DNA of 64,000 nt, taken from Morchella semilibera (Eukaryota; Ascomycota; Pezizomycetes; Pezizales; Morchellaceae). Every line of letters starts with the position of its first letter. The stretch's first letter is position 1. This document shows, one piece after another, positions 1-11,170 of the stretch. The position numbers and the translations under genes are program-made. The stretch covers positions 1 to 64,000 of the forward strand of contig CM018603.1 of NCBI GenBank assembly GCA_009192285.1, given 5' to 3'. The notes beneath the pieces were generated by a model. That model was given only the letters and a program-made list of their open reading frames with translations. It did no database searches and was not told the DNA's origin.

Positions 1-199
1 CCTAACTAAACTAACCCTAACTAACCCTAACTAACCCTAACTAACCCTAACTAACCCTAACTAACCCTAACTAACCCTAACTAACCCTAACTAACCCTAA
101 CTAACCCTAACTAACCCCTAACTAACCCCTAACTAACCCCTAACTAACCCTAACTAACCCTAACTAACCCTAACTAACCCTAACTAACCCTAACTAACC
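1..199. repeat. Telomere repeat array
   Basis: About 19 head-to-tail copies of CTAACCCTAA, which reads TTAGGGTTAG on the G-rich strand running to the chromosome end. Three consecutive units near 110-145 carry one extra C (CTAACCCCTAA), and the outermost unit is degenerate. The unit can be seen as alternating CCCTAA and CTAA, so it is not the plain TTAGGG hexamer of most filamentous fungi. The array stops abruptly at about 199, where it joins coding sequence of the ppo gene with no subtelomeric spacer. Confidence 0.97.
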
Positions 200-2522
200 G
201 ATCTCCCCGAATCAAGCTTACGGCATCAGCCAAAACGGCATCAGTGACCGTGTGAGGTGCACCTATACCGGTACAGAGTTAGGAAAAGGCTTTAGACCCT
301 CAAGGCCGCAGGGGGTTCCTACAGATTCCTGACCCGGGGTCCTCCCTGTGTCTTGACTCTTCTAAGAAGAGCCCGGGATACATCTCCACATTATTAGGAT
401 CGGTATATAGTGTTTTAAGGGTAGCGGCAATGTCTGGGTCTGAGTTTATAGCTTCAAAGGTCTCATGTGGTTTCTGGCCGATGAATGCGCGGAATTCGTT
501 CAAGGACGCTACCATCCACTCCCGAGCTTGTAAGATTCCTAGAATCTCGACTGGTCTGAGAACATTAGGAACGTGGTTGGGTCTGAAGGCGCCTGCAGCT
601 TTCAATGTCAGTCCTGTGTGACGAACTCATCAGATTTACATACCGGCTGGATCATCGACAGCAGCTTTCAAGATCCTCACCAAGTCTTTATCATCAAATA
701 ATCCATCACTTCGTCTGACCAGGTCGTCAAATGTTCTCTTGGAAGGGTCCGGATCAAGGGCCGCCTCATACTCCTTTATTCCAGCTATGAACTCTTTGAT
801 ACTTAATTTGGAAACATCTTTTCCAGGAAACATCCGGCCAAAGAAGCCTTCAGTCCATTCGGCATCGCCCTTTGACAAGGCCGCGTGGAAGCGGTAGAGG
901 AGGTTGAACTCGCAGGAAACATAATTTCCAACTCCCCTGGGTACACTGGGTCCTCCTATGTAAGTAAGTTCGGCGCTTGGGTTGAGTGCCCAGTTTGATA
1001 AACTATTGTTAACGTTAAATATAGCACGAACGTAACTATTCATGTTAGTTGTGTTTAGACACATATTCGAATCTGTATAAATACGTACTCATTCACACAG
1101 ATGCTGATATATAACCCGTTGGTCACCCTACCATAAATGTTAGAACATTGATTAAAGAAGTACAGCTCTCCCTGATGTCTATGGGGAGGTTCTGGGTCTT
1201 GGGGAGATACTAACAATCTCGCTGTTTGGAATAGGTCATTGTCTCTCTTTCTCGTTGCTGCTTCAGGATCGATGGCGTTATGCTGAGGCGGCGTGAACCG
1301 CCCACCCTCATTGATTGCTGCCAAAGTCCTCGCTACGTAATTATGGAAACGGGAATACATGATAAGCATGACAGAAATCGCCGGCGACAGGCCCACGATC
1401 CTCTTATCAAAGTAAGCGTCAGGCTTGACCTCGCCATTGGTAAAGGTTCGGACAAGGGTTTGATCCTCCTGGCTATTCCCGTAAAGAGACGACAGGTCAA
1501 GGTAGGAAGATGTGGCATTAATGGCTCTGTCTCTCCTATCAGTGTGGAATATATCTATTTAGAATTTTTGATGGTATTAGTTGTAAATTCCCGAACTCGG
1601 GGAGGCTTCGATGGATATACTAACCATGGGTAATGATAGCTGCGTGACAAAAGAACAGGCTGGAAAACCCTGCTTCACTCGGTCCAAAGCCATCCCCGCG
1701 AGCCACCAATACCCGCAAAAATACCAAAGTTAGTATATATCGAGTCCGGCATCCCAAAATTAAGTTACCCTCGCAAATGAATCCCGCACATGATATATAC
1801 ATGCATATGCATGTACCCCTCTATATACAGCCCGGAAACCGATACAGCTGCAAGAAACAAGAGACTTCTCAGGAGGGTTAACGTACGGTCAAAAAGCAAG
1901 CCAGGGTCTGGTCTAGCAGCAGGCAAGGTCAACCCCGGGCGAACCGTTCTCGCATAAGCTGCTCCAGCCTTTCCCAAGTCCGGTGTCAAGATATTCTAGA
2001 AACAACCCAAGAGACGTTAGGCGCTTCAAAATCAACCCAGGTTTGATACGGGGACTAGACTTACATTGTACGAGCCGTCAGGTTGACGATACCGAAATTT
2101 CTCACCAACGTATGACAGTGGTGGGCGATCAAGAGTGTTCCAAAGCTTGGTGACAATTGCTTGTGTAGCCTTCGTCCTTGCCTCACCTTCGGGCAGCATA
2201 ATGATATCTTTCATTCTTACATCATCCTATTGATCCGTGTATGTCAGAAGGTTAATCACTGCTCTACACTATTCTCACAAAATATACAAGATAAATCACT
2301 CACAGCGGGAGTTTTTTGTCTCAGGTCATCGCCACGCATTGGCCACTCTCGTAGTATGGCCGTCACCTCCCCTATCAAGTCCCCCGGATCGGTCCGGGCA
2401 TCTTTATACAATTCTAGAATCTCCGCCACAAGTAGTTCAAATAGAACCTGCTTTGGAGACTTGTCAAACATTCTGTGAATATCATCCTGAAACTGGACTG
2501 GTAGCTGACGAATTTCTTCCAT
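200..2522 (-). pseudogene. ppo: Psi-producing oxygenase (fatty-acid dioxygenase), cut by the telomere
   Basis: N-terminal half of a fungal Ppo/linoleate diol synthase. The haem peroxidase domain of this family oxygenates oleic and linoleic acid at C8 or C10 to make oxylipins. I read nine exons on the minus strand: 2522-2304, 2226-2065, 1995-1887, about 1715-1625, 1554-1215, 1127-1089, 1035-644, 592-323 and 262-200, about 560 residues in all. Diagnostic stretches include LTPDLGKAGAAYARTVRPG, SSYLDLSSLYGNSQEDQ, IMYSRFHNYVARTL and EFNLLYRFH, which keeps the catalytic Tyr and haem-ligand His spaced Y-x-x-H. Splice sites are canonical except the acceptor before exon 4, where no AG sits at the expected place. 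The last exon ends in ADAVSLIRGDR, exactly at the telomere. Family members run to over 1000 residues, so the C-terminal P450-like isomerase domain is missing. Reading into the repeat adds LVRVS and a stop. A dioxygenase-only protein is possible but unproven. Confidence 0.9.
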
Positions 2523-2644
2523 CTTCTGGATATATCGATCGGCCTTCTTTATTTCGCGGGGTTTGTATTGTATGATATGTGGTAGAGGAGGTGCTATGCT
2601 GAGAAGAAACGTAGTGGAAACATGATTCTAGGGGTAAAGGCCCA

Positions 2645-2658
2645 GAATATATATAGGC
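2645..2658 (-). promoter_or_regulatory. Possible TATA box of the ppo gene
   Basis: An ATATATATA run lies about 125 bases upstream of the chosen ppo start codon and reads as a TATA element on the minus strand. Position and sequence are the only support. Confidence 0.3.
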
Positions 2659-2679
2659 CAGTCCTTCAATCGAATGGGG

Positions 2680-4413
2680 GGAATTGTTTGATCTGGGGTG
2701 TTAGTTAATGAGGCAAGGGGCCTTGAGTGAAATGTGCTATTAGTCCGCCGTTCTGCACTGGATGCGGACGGTGGTCCAGTCTATCACATTTGCAAAAGTG
2801 TTTGTATCACCCAGCACGGCGGTCTCCCCGGAAATAAAAAAAGTAAAAAAAGAGCTCGCGCGAGGAACACAGCGAATTATGATTATCCTTTGGACGATGT
2901 CGGGGGCGCCAGTTGCAATGCGACAAAAGATCACTGTAGCCGTAATAGGCGCAAGAAGGGAAGACATCGCCTGTGTACAGGTGTTTTATTATGATAACCT
3001 CTAGCTAGATCCTTTTTTGTTCCGTTTCATCATCATTATAACAATATATACCCTTTGCGTCGCGGTATACGTAGAATACATCTCTTGTCCGTACTGTCGA
3101 CGAAGAAGAGATAGTTCAGAACAGATGAAACTTGCAAATTCGCGACCTGGACCGTGCACCACTTGGCTCACTTGATCTAACTACTTATGGAAGTCACATT
3201 TATGACATTCTGGTCCATTGAATTGGCTGAGGGCTGCGATCGCTGGAGGGTGGACTGGTCTATTGGTTTATTTGATGGGATGTGGAACATGGGTCGTTGA
3301 TCTAGTGGTATCTACAAGGCAGACTTGGCATAGAACAGAGTTGCGGGGTGGACAAAAGAAATATGATGTTGGAGCGGAGTTTCTTTTTGATCCCTCCTTC
3401 CTAAGTCTCAATCTACAGCGGTCACACTCTCCTCTTTTCAAGTCGGGTTTTGGTGTGTGTAGAGCCATTACCTACTGCTATATTATGACAGCTGGGAATT
3501 CTTGTACGCCATATGTTTTACTGTAGTGGATCCCAGTTGTCCTTCTGTGTTAGCGGCGCATGGGGTAGTCTGATTTCACCCGTTGATATAGCAACTGACT
3601 AGTCAACATACGCGAAATTCTTTATGGCTTGCTGGTCTTTCGTTTGCCGATAATAGGTGTAGGATAAAGCAATTGACAATAGTGGTATCTAGTAACCAAA
3701 AAAGCATGGCAACTAATTGCGCATAGTAATCAGTTGGGCCAAAAAAGCCGGAAGGCTGCATGCATGTATGAAGTAATAAATAAATAATAAAGTTGGGCCA
3801 AAAAATAAGCTCGATACCAATCAATATTAATGCCACCTTCGTGGGAGTTGTAGTTATCAATCATCTTAGGAATAGGTATATCAATCCTATCCCTGCAATT
3901 TGTCTTGGAGCTTGAAGGCTAGTTTGATAAGAGGACTTCGACTGGTAGTATTCGTAATACGAGTCTGGTTTAAGGGTAGAACTGTTTCTAGTAATACGTG
4001 GACAGTTGATAACATATAGACATAGTTGTTATATTATCTTAATCGCCATTGGATTGCAAGAACCATTCCATTACTACATTTATTACAGCTACAGGATACT
4101 GTATTCCATGGTATATCTTTAGTGGTATTATTGTGTTCGATAGAAAATCAACCTCCTGCACCCTGGCAGTGCCGCATACACCAATCCCAATTTCCCCAAG
4201 CCCACGGACGATTCCAACAGGGCTATCCACGAATAGTGAGGGTTATATATATATGAGTATGGTAGGGAAGAGACTGCTCTGCAAGTTGATACACTACTAC
4301 TATGAGGGGCTCTGTGATATTTTTAATTTGAGAATAAACCAGCTAGTTCATAATATAGACATGGTCACAAATCTTTACCATGGGCTTCTCCCGCTACAAG
4401 ACACATTGCAGCG
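2680..4413. other. Gene-free stretch
   Basis: Open frames here are short and resemble nothing I know. I see no repeat with clear ends and no convincing splice pattern. Confidence 0.5.
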
Positions 4414-4415
4414 TA

Positions 4416-4513
4416 GTCGGTTGCAGGTTTCATTATTTGCACATACAAATTTATCATCTGTGGGTGCATCTTGGCGCATTTTGCACGGGCAAATTATGAA
4501 AGTTGCAACCGAC
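4416..4513. mobile_element. 98-bp MITE (family I)
   Basis: Near-perfect terminal inverted repeats of about 25 bases, starting GTCGGTTGCA at the left and its complement at the right. The element is flanked by TA on both sides (4414-4415 and 4514-4515), the target duplication of Tc1/mariner-type elements. It has no coding capacity. Confidence 0.65.
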
Positions 4514-4616
4514 TAAATCAACTAGTTGCATTAAGAAGGCTGGGCATGAGACAGGGCCCTGAACCCACCCGAAAAAGGACCCAGCTGTATCTATCTCTTT
4601 CATTGGTGATTGAATG

Positions 4617-4733
4617 CTGCCAACTCCTGAGGGGCCACCCCCGCCAACAGTTCTCAGAAGTACAGGCGGCGTATTTCTGAGGGAACCCCCCGGGTGCATG
4701 GTGCACTATGGGGCCTCCTTAAATGTTGGCAGC
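4617..4733. mobile_element. Possible degenerate MITE (family J)
   Basis: The ends are inverted copies of GCTGCCAAC followed by a looser match ending AGG(A)GGCC. About 117 bp, no coding potential. Target duplications are not clear. Confidence 0.4.
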
Positions 4734-4739
4734 TCCACC

Positions 4740-5476
4740 AGCAAAAGAGATAACAAACACCACCCTTCTGGGAACAACCAATTTGACCCCTGCTAACGCG
4801 TTTTCATGTTCAAGTTCTTCTTGCCTGACCGATTAAGTGCGGGCCGTGAGATGTCTGAGATGTGACATGATCCATCTCGAGCCTTAGCGATTTGACCGGA
4901 GCCCTTTTGGGCCACCTGTAGCAGCCTGTGGTATATTCAGAGCTGAACTGCTACCGATAGGTTGGTTAGGTACATAATGCCATTTTTGAATTAGACTGTG
5001 TCTATATATCGCTGCACAGGGCCTCCAACGGGCGGCCTGGGTTTGAAATACCACGATACCCGGCCTAAAGCCCGGTGCTGCTTCTCTAGCCCTGGCCCCA
5101 GTTCATAAGCCCGGGCAACCCCGGGCCCAGGGCCGAAAGGGCCCAATGTGCTATCTACCCTATTTATGACCGGGAACACCTAGATATTAGATATAGAGGT
5201 CAGGCCATGACAAAATTTGACATGATTTTCAACATTCAGGTTGAAATTATTGATTCTCCGCAGGCCGCAGGGAGGGCCCAAATAGCCCGAGCTTTCATTC
5301 CTACAAGGCACGGCCTAAACATTCAGAAGTGGGCCTGGGCTTCACAATTTGGATGGCCTATTGCTGCCCTTGGTTAATCATATCCCGGCTCGTGCAATGC
5401 AATCTCCATCAACCTTCGATGTGACTGACCAGTCTGCATTATCTTATATTACAGCTAATGTCTACTAGCAATACCT
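4740..5476. other. Gene-free stretch rich in GGGCC/CCCGG
   Basis: Many short GGGCC, GCCCGGG and GGCCTGGGC words between 5010 and 5350 suggest a decayed repeat, possibly hAT-like. I cannot define ends or a coding frame. Confidence 0.35.
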
Positions 5477-5540
5477 TACCCAACAACCCTGCTCCGAAGC
5501 CGCCTTGGCGGTAGGTGAGGTGGGGGGCTGAGCCGTGATA
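5477..5540 (-). mobile_element. LTR fragment, family E
   Basis: A 64-base piece matching the first part of the E solo LTRs (minus strand TATCACGGCTCAGCC, then the CCGCCAAGGCG and CAGGGTTGTTGG words). Only this end is present. It is an old LTR-retroelement fossil. Confidence 0.65.
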
Positions 5541-5631
5541 GTGCTTTATAAACCCCGCAGCTCTGATAAATGAAAGATCAGTGTTTCTGCACGTTGTATG
5601 ATATACTTTACGCGCAGGCCATACAAAAAGA

Positions 5632-5688
5632 AAAACGAATCGCAGATCGTAAAACGAATCGCAGATCGTAAAACGAATCGCAGATCGT
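5632..5688. repeat. Tandem repeat, 3 x 19 bp
   Basis: Three exact copies of AAAACGAATCGCAGATCGT in a row. No gene context. Confidence 0.9.
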
Positions 5689-5699
5689 AATGGAGTGGA

Positions 5700-7130
5700 A
5701 AAGGACGCGGGATATTATGTAACATCTAGTGTCACCTACGATATGGAAAGTTGCGCAGAATCTCTAGTTTAGGCCAAAAGTCAGACGATCAGGTAGCGAG
5801 CGGCGTCAAAAAAAGCTTTTGGTTGATCCTGCGTGCCTGGCGCTCCATTACTGTCTTTTACTGGATTCTGCCGTTTGACGATTCACAGGGATTCCTATGG
5901 AAAGAAACGAGATATCCGGTCTTTTTAATTTCTATTTGCCCAAAGTCCCCTGTTCGTCAACAAGAAGTATTCGTAAAAGACTATGTATAGCGAGTAGCGG
6001 CCCAGCTGCATGTCTTACTCCTACGGCTTTGCATACAGTACCAAAAAATGGGGTGTAATCCCTGCCGTAGGAATGCTATAGAAATGCTGGGTCTATGCGT
6101 ATTCTGGGGAATACCGCTTTACAGCCGCACTTTTGAGAATCAATTATTGACATGAGTGCTATAAAAATGCTGTATCACTGCCTCTGCCACACCTAGGCAT
6201 TTTCATAATAAGGGGAATAAGACTATACTCACGATAGATCATCGATCACCAATCAATTAGAATTATCAATATCATCATGGACTCATGATAGGATAACGGT
6301 TTCATCATGTAGTAATTATTGGATGGACAAAATTTATTTTTAAAAGTATTCCCTAACTCTCTCTAGCCCTTTGATAAGGGATCAAAGATGACTGAGATAT
6401 TAATGAATTAATTAGTTGTTGTTTTGATAATTGTAGTGCCTCATGAGAAGAAAATATTGCATGTAATTAACAGAATATTTCATACAAAATAGTACATGTA
6501 TGTCTTTTTGGCAGGGTACAGGCCGGAAATGGCCTGGAAATGGCCCGGAAACTACGGAAATACATAGCATTTCTAGAAATGCTGCAGAAATGCGGCATTC
6601 AATACTGCAGTACCTAAAATGCGGCAGAACTCAGTTTCTGCGGCACAGATTGCACCCCCTTTTTTGGTGGTACTGTATGTAGTGTGATGTCGGGCCGCGT
6701 TTCATCGTTCCATCGCGAATTGCGGGGTAAGACGCGGGAACATCCGGATCGGCGTTAATCGCATAACAGATACTAAGTCGCCATATATATTCCTGTTTCT
6801 GCTGCGCGTGAGCATCTTTGGCATCTCTGGGACTCGGGGAGAAGTCTCTGCTTGCACGGAACCAATGACATAATTCGCGCAAGTCGCATACAGGGCTCTG
6901 TAAGCAATTCTGTATCATAACGCCCGTCAATTATGAAGCTGAAATTATACGACGGCGGGTATGCGCAGTGTAAACTATGCAAGATACCAAGTGAATCACG
7001 CGCACCTTTTTCATGATGTTCGTCTCATCCTCAGAGGATGTGGTGTCTTACTGGCCGATATCGCTCCGTAGGGTCGATCGTCGGGGCGTGCTGTGGTGGG
7101 CCATGTGAACCAAGCATGCACAACATTGCA
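5700..7130. other. Gene-free stretch
   Basis: AT-rich DNA with small open frames that I do not recognise. No repeat ends found. Confidence 0.5.
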
Positions 7131-7132
7131 TA

Positions 7133-7265
7133 TCGCAAAAACTCGAAAAATTGGCTATCTCCGGCCAGGGATTACCTCCTTCACGATTGGTTGAAGGGCG
7201 TAGATCAGGTCTGCTTATAGCAATTTTGACCTCATATGCATAGCCAATTTTCCGAGTAATGGCGG
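7133..7265. mobile_element. MITE family A, copy 1 (133 bp)
   Basis: Terminal inverted repeats of about 25 bases (CCGCAA..ACTCGAAAAATTGGC type), flanked by TA at 7131-7132 and 7266-7267. It matches the copies at 11650 and 20710 in length and most bases, and is oriented opposite to them. No coding capacity; a Tc1/mariner-type non-autonomous element. Confidence 0.85.
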
Positions 7266-7267
7266 TA

Positions 7268-8566
7268 CACAGGAAAAAAACATGCCAAGACTATATTCGT
7301 ATGCAATAGCAGTTGCCTCCGGAAGCGCTGTAGAGCTGCGGGTGCTAGCAGATGGAGATCTCGGTGTTATGGGAAAATTGAAATCTACCGTATTAGAGCG
7401 CTTTGCCCGGCACCTCTAGATCTAGATATTTAGTTCTTAGCGGCAGCGTTTTGGGTGCCTGCGGAGGTCGGGGAATTAGAGTGTGCGTCTAGCCGAACCC
7501 CACAAAACATGCCTGCCCTAACTTGGATATAATCAATTTGAATTAGCCGATGCATATGATGCACGCGTTTTGCGCATTCTATCATAGCATCGACCTTGTG
7601 ATGTTCAATAGGGAGGTTTCGTAGCGTCCGACAACGAGGTTTTCGCACTGTAACTTGCATAAAGTCACGCATATGCGGCCATACCCCTCATTGACCCCCG
7701 GAGCGAGCCCTTGGGTCCGGCCACCAGAACTCGCCACCGGCGGCGCCAAGGCTGCGTGCAGATCCACACCTGCCGGGGTCGATCAGATCTACCCGGGACA
7801 ATGCCAGATAGGCGCAAAGAAGTGCCAAGAAAAGCCAAGGACATGTCTTCGTCTGTATTCAGGCTTGTGGCAATCTGTGGCTCGCCATACAGAAACGAGA
7901 GTCTAGCTAAGAACGGCTGTCGGCGGTGCAAGATCTATTCAAATGTTAGTGCGTTGTGGTGGCCGGCCATCAATTCGGCAACTTTGACACTCCAGCTTAA
8001 GGTGTCCCCAACCATATTTTTTTTAACTCATTTGAACTTTAGCTTACGGGTACAAACTCATTGCATAAAGGATAACCTATGACATAAAAAAACCCTTGTG
8101 CCTCCGCAAAACCAGAAAACACTATCCCCTTAAAGAAAAGCGGACAAAGTAGAAGAACATAAGAAACAACACAATGTTTTGCCCTGATAAACTACTGAGT
8201 GTGTGGGGTCCTTTACTGGATGTGAGTTGAGCTGGGTGCCGAATTTACTGTTTTCCGCAGTGGTGCCCCCAAACGATATGCACCAGCAGTTGTTCCCAGG
8301 CGGGTGGTATGTAATAGTAGTCAAGCCGATGCACCACTAGCAAAAAGCAGTGATTCCCATGCTCCTGCCGCTAGTAGTCACTCCGAGGCGCCAGCATGTC
8401 ATAGCAGCCAGGCGCAGGTGGTGACGGTGTTCCTCGCTTAATTCTGGTGGTGTGCGGCCGTGGTAGTGGTACTTTGCAACCATGGTGTCATCCTCGCTTA
8501 ATCTGAGATGCGGACCTGCAGCAGGGTTTGAATACCGGGAGGAGGCAACAATATTGAGAAGCTGTA
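7268..8566. other. Gene-free stretch
   Basis: Contains one isolated AGGTGTCCCCAACC end at about 8000 that matches the terminal repeat of the element starting at 8567, probably a second, decayed copy. Otherwise nothing recognisable. Confidence 0.4.
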
Positions 8567-8975
8567 TAGTTGGGGACACCTGTATCCGGGGGGTCCGCGA
8601 CATTCATTTTGATGATCAATTACCGTATTTGGTAATAATTATAATAAATGAGTGGGTTATTAGTGCCAAGATAGAGAGATATTGTCCTGAGAACTGATAT
8701 GCTAAGCCAGATTTGGTCATATATATCCCAATTGGGCAGGAACCGACAGGATTATTACCCGATTAGGCAATAAAGTGATGCGACATTGGACCAACTTCAA
8801 ACTCCTTCTGCACCTCAACAAAAGGACTTGAATGAATTTTCTCTCTATAGAATGGTTCTCTGCCTTCTGCTCTACACCCCCATAGACTCAAAATAATTTT
8901 AGGTGTTGTGGTGGTGGAGGAGTGGCCGTCAGGAGTTGGGGCACAAAGTGCTCCGGCTATAAGTGTCCCCAACTG
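8567..8975. mobile_element. Non-autonomous TA-flanked element (family K)
   Basis: The ends are inverted copies of (C/T)AGTTGGGGACAC, flanked by TA at 8565-8566 and 8976-8977. About 409 bp with no transposase. The CAGTTGGGGAC start is typical of Tc1/mariner relatives. Confidence 0.6.
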
Positions 8976-9252
8976 TACCAAGACACTTATTCATATAATT
9001 ATGCACCTCGTCAATACATTATATTGTGGCTGTGCCCGTAATATTTAAATCCCGTCGTACATATCACCTTAAGAAATGCCAATTCCAACACAATCACAAG
9101 AGAATAAATATATTTTAACCGCAACGCTGAGCCTAAAACAATACCACAAAGGAGAAGAAGCCACTACAGACAAAACATGACCGTAACAGTCGGTGAGATA
9201 ATTGGAAATAAGAAAACAAAAGTCAGCCAAAATAAGAAAAGATTGAGGACGA

Positions 9253-11091
9253 TCAAGCGCCTATGCGTAGAAATGAGGTCCACGACCCGACCCTATATGT
9301 GTCGGCATCCTCCTCCCGGAGAGCGGCAAATGACTCTGCCAACAACGCAATTGAAGCAAAGAAATATACCATCTGCAGAAACCCTTTCAGGGTGAACAAC
9401 TCTTGTAAAAATTTCCACTTACTACCCCCTCCCACCTCCTCTCGGTCTTTCTGACTCTCTGGGTCAGTTGTGTCCCCTTCAGACCCCTGAGCCCCTTGAC
9501 CAGTCGCCCTCACGCGCTCCTTAGCCCACTCGAGCACCACATGTATCACGGGCACGCCTGCTATCCCGATGCAAGCGCCTCGCCAAACCCATTTTTCCGC
9601 CGAAGTGGGAAAGTGCTCCCCTCGCCAAACTGTAGCGTGTAAGCCTGCATAGACGATATAGAAGCAACAGGCGCGTACTGCCCTTTTGAGATCTGTCTCT
9701 TCCTCCATCTTATGCGTGGTCCACTCGCTGGCCGTAGTTGTCTGGGTTTCCTGGCCTGGTTTTGCTTGTCCAATTGTCTCAGCAGATGTCCCGAGATCCC
9801 GAGCTGGAGGTAGGTCGGGTTCGTGATCTATACAATCGGCGGGTGCGAGCCTGTTGGGCTCGGGCTTGCCGGTTAAATCACGATCATTATCTTCATCCTT
9901 ACTCTTACCGACTTCCACGAAACTCATCGCTTTAATTTCTTTGACCTCTTCATGCCAAGGGTGGGTTCCGGTCGTGTCTTTCATACCAGCTTGAGTCCTG
10001 GGTCCGACGACGCCCTTACTTTGTGGGTCGCTGATGCTGGAGCGTCGGGATGGCTGCCAGTGTCGCCTGAGACCTTCCCGACCTTTAGCCCTGGTGGCCT
10101 GTACCGGGTGGTCACTCCGCATAGGGTTTGGTTCCCCGTCGCGTTCACCGATATTGAGCTCGATAGGTACGTTGACGTCTAGCTGCTTATACCACCAAAA
10201 TGAGTAAAGGAGGCCAGCAATGAGGATGTGAACAAATATGTGGAGCTCGAGCACTGCAACAGACAGGCCCTGCGCCTTTCGTCCAATCATCTGTAACACG
10301 AGTTTGGTAACCTGCGCAAGGATAATGAGCTTTGCGATGTTACTTGCATTGCCTTTATCGAGGATCTCCTTCTCGTCGATCATGCTAGGAAAGGTGTCGG
10401 GGTTCCTGGCATAGGCGTTGAAGAAGTCCTCGGGGGTGATAACCCTCTCCTTCCTCCTCTCCTCGCTCTCTGTTCCTGGCATCTCCCCGGTTTTACGCGG
10501 CCTGACGAATCCATTCATAACGACGAAGAAAGCAACCTCTTTACTAAAGGGATAGTTGGGGTCTTTGTCCTTTCGAAGTAATCCAACACGTTTCTTCACC
10601 CACTCCTTTAAGGTTTCCGGTGGGACCGACTGGGTGTCATTTCCCCCCCCCATTTTGTCATGTATGTATTTTACATCCGCCAAAGCCTCATACAAGCGCT
10701 CCATCTCCCTCCACTGCTCATAAGATTCTTCCACCACAAGGCTAGGGAATAGCAGCGCCTTGAGGGACATCCTGGCCTTATGCCAAAGCCGAAGTAAGGC
10801 CAGATGGTCATCAGTATTGACATCCACATGTATCGATGTCCAAACACACAGGCCCAATGTGATGAGACAGGTAGTGACGATGGTCGTGGCACCTCGCATG
10901 TTCGGCTCACTCACCCAACCGTCGGCGGAACCGTCAGAGCCGGGGCTATTGGCACCACTGGCTCCATATTCATCTCCGTGTTTGTCCCAGAACACGCAAT
11001 CGCTTCCAGGCTTGGGCTTGGCTTGGGCGGACGACGCGAGGAGAGAGATTGCAAAGACGAGGAGGTAGCGTGCATAGCTCATCATGACCAT
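9253..11091 (-). CDS. Large multipass membrane protein of unknown function
   Basis: A single uninterrupted frame. I chose the ATG at 11091 because it places MVMMSYARYLLVFAISLLAS, a good signal peptide, at the N-terminus; an upstream in-frame ATG at 11148 would add 19 unlikely residues. The mature protein has hydrophobic helices at ATTIVTTCLITLGLCVWTS, SVAVLELHIFVHILIAGLLY, a pair around CFYIVYAGLHATVW, and a C-terminal one in GFLQMVYFFASIALLAE. A long polar linker rich in charged residues separates the halves. FFVVMNGFVRPR, AKLIILAQVTKLVLQMIGRKAQGL (read in two parts) and FWWYKQLDVNVPIEL are landmarks I associate with an uncharacterised family expanded in filamentous ascomycetes, often described only as transmembrane protein. 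It looks complete and is richer in GC than its surroundings. No function can be given. Confidence 0.85.
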   Translation of the reverse strand: MVMMSYARYLLVFAISLLASSAQAKPKPGSDCVFWDKHGDEYGASGANSPGSDGSADGWVSEPNMRGATTIVTTCLITLGLCVWTSIHVDVNTDDHLALLRLWHKARMSLKALLFPSLVVEESYEQWREMERLYEALADVKYIHDKMGGGNDTQSVPPETLKEWVKKRVGLLRKDKDPNYPFSKEVAFFVVMNGFVRPRKTGEMPGTESEERRKERVITPEDFFNAYARNPDTFPSMIDEKEILDKGNASNIAKLIILAQVTKLVLQMIGRKAQGLSVAVLELHIFVHILIAGLLYSFWWYKQLDVNVPIELNIGERDGEPNPMRSDHPVQATRAKGREGLRRHWQPSRRSSISDPQSKGVVGPRTQAGMKDTTGTHPWHEEVKEIKAMSFVEVGKSKDEDNDRDLTGKPEPNRLAPADCIDHEPDLPPARDLGTSAETIGQAKPGQETQTTTASEWTTHKMEEETDLKRAVRACCFYIVYAGLHATVWRGEHFPTSAEKWVWRGACIGIAGVPVIHVVLEWAKERVRATGQGAQGSEGDTTDPESQKDREEVGGGSKWKFLQELFTLKGFLQMVYFFASIALLAESFAALREEDADTYRVGSWTSFLRIGA

Positions 11092-11170
11092 ATGAGCCGG
11101 GAGTGTCATTGAGATGAAGGGGCTCCCACTAGGGCGGTATATATGCAAGGGTACCGGAATAAAGACGTTC

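Noticed and set aside
5010-5350. hAT-type element suggested by GGGCC/GCCCGG words
   Set aside because: No inverted ends or 8-bp duplications could be found.
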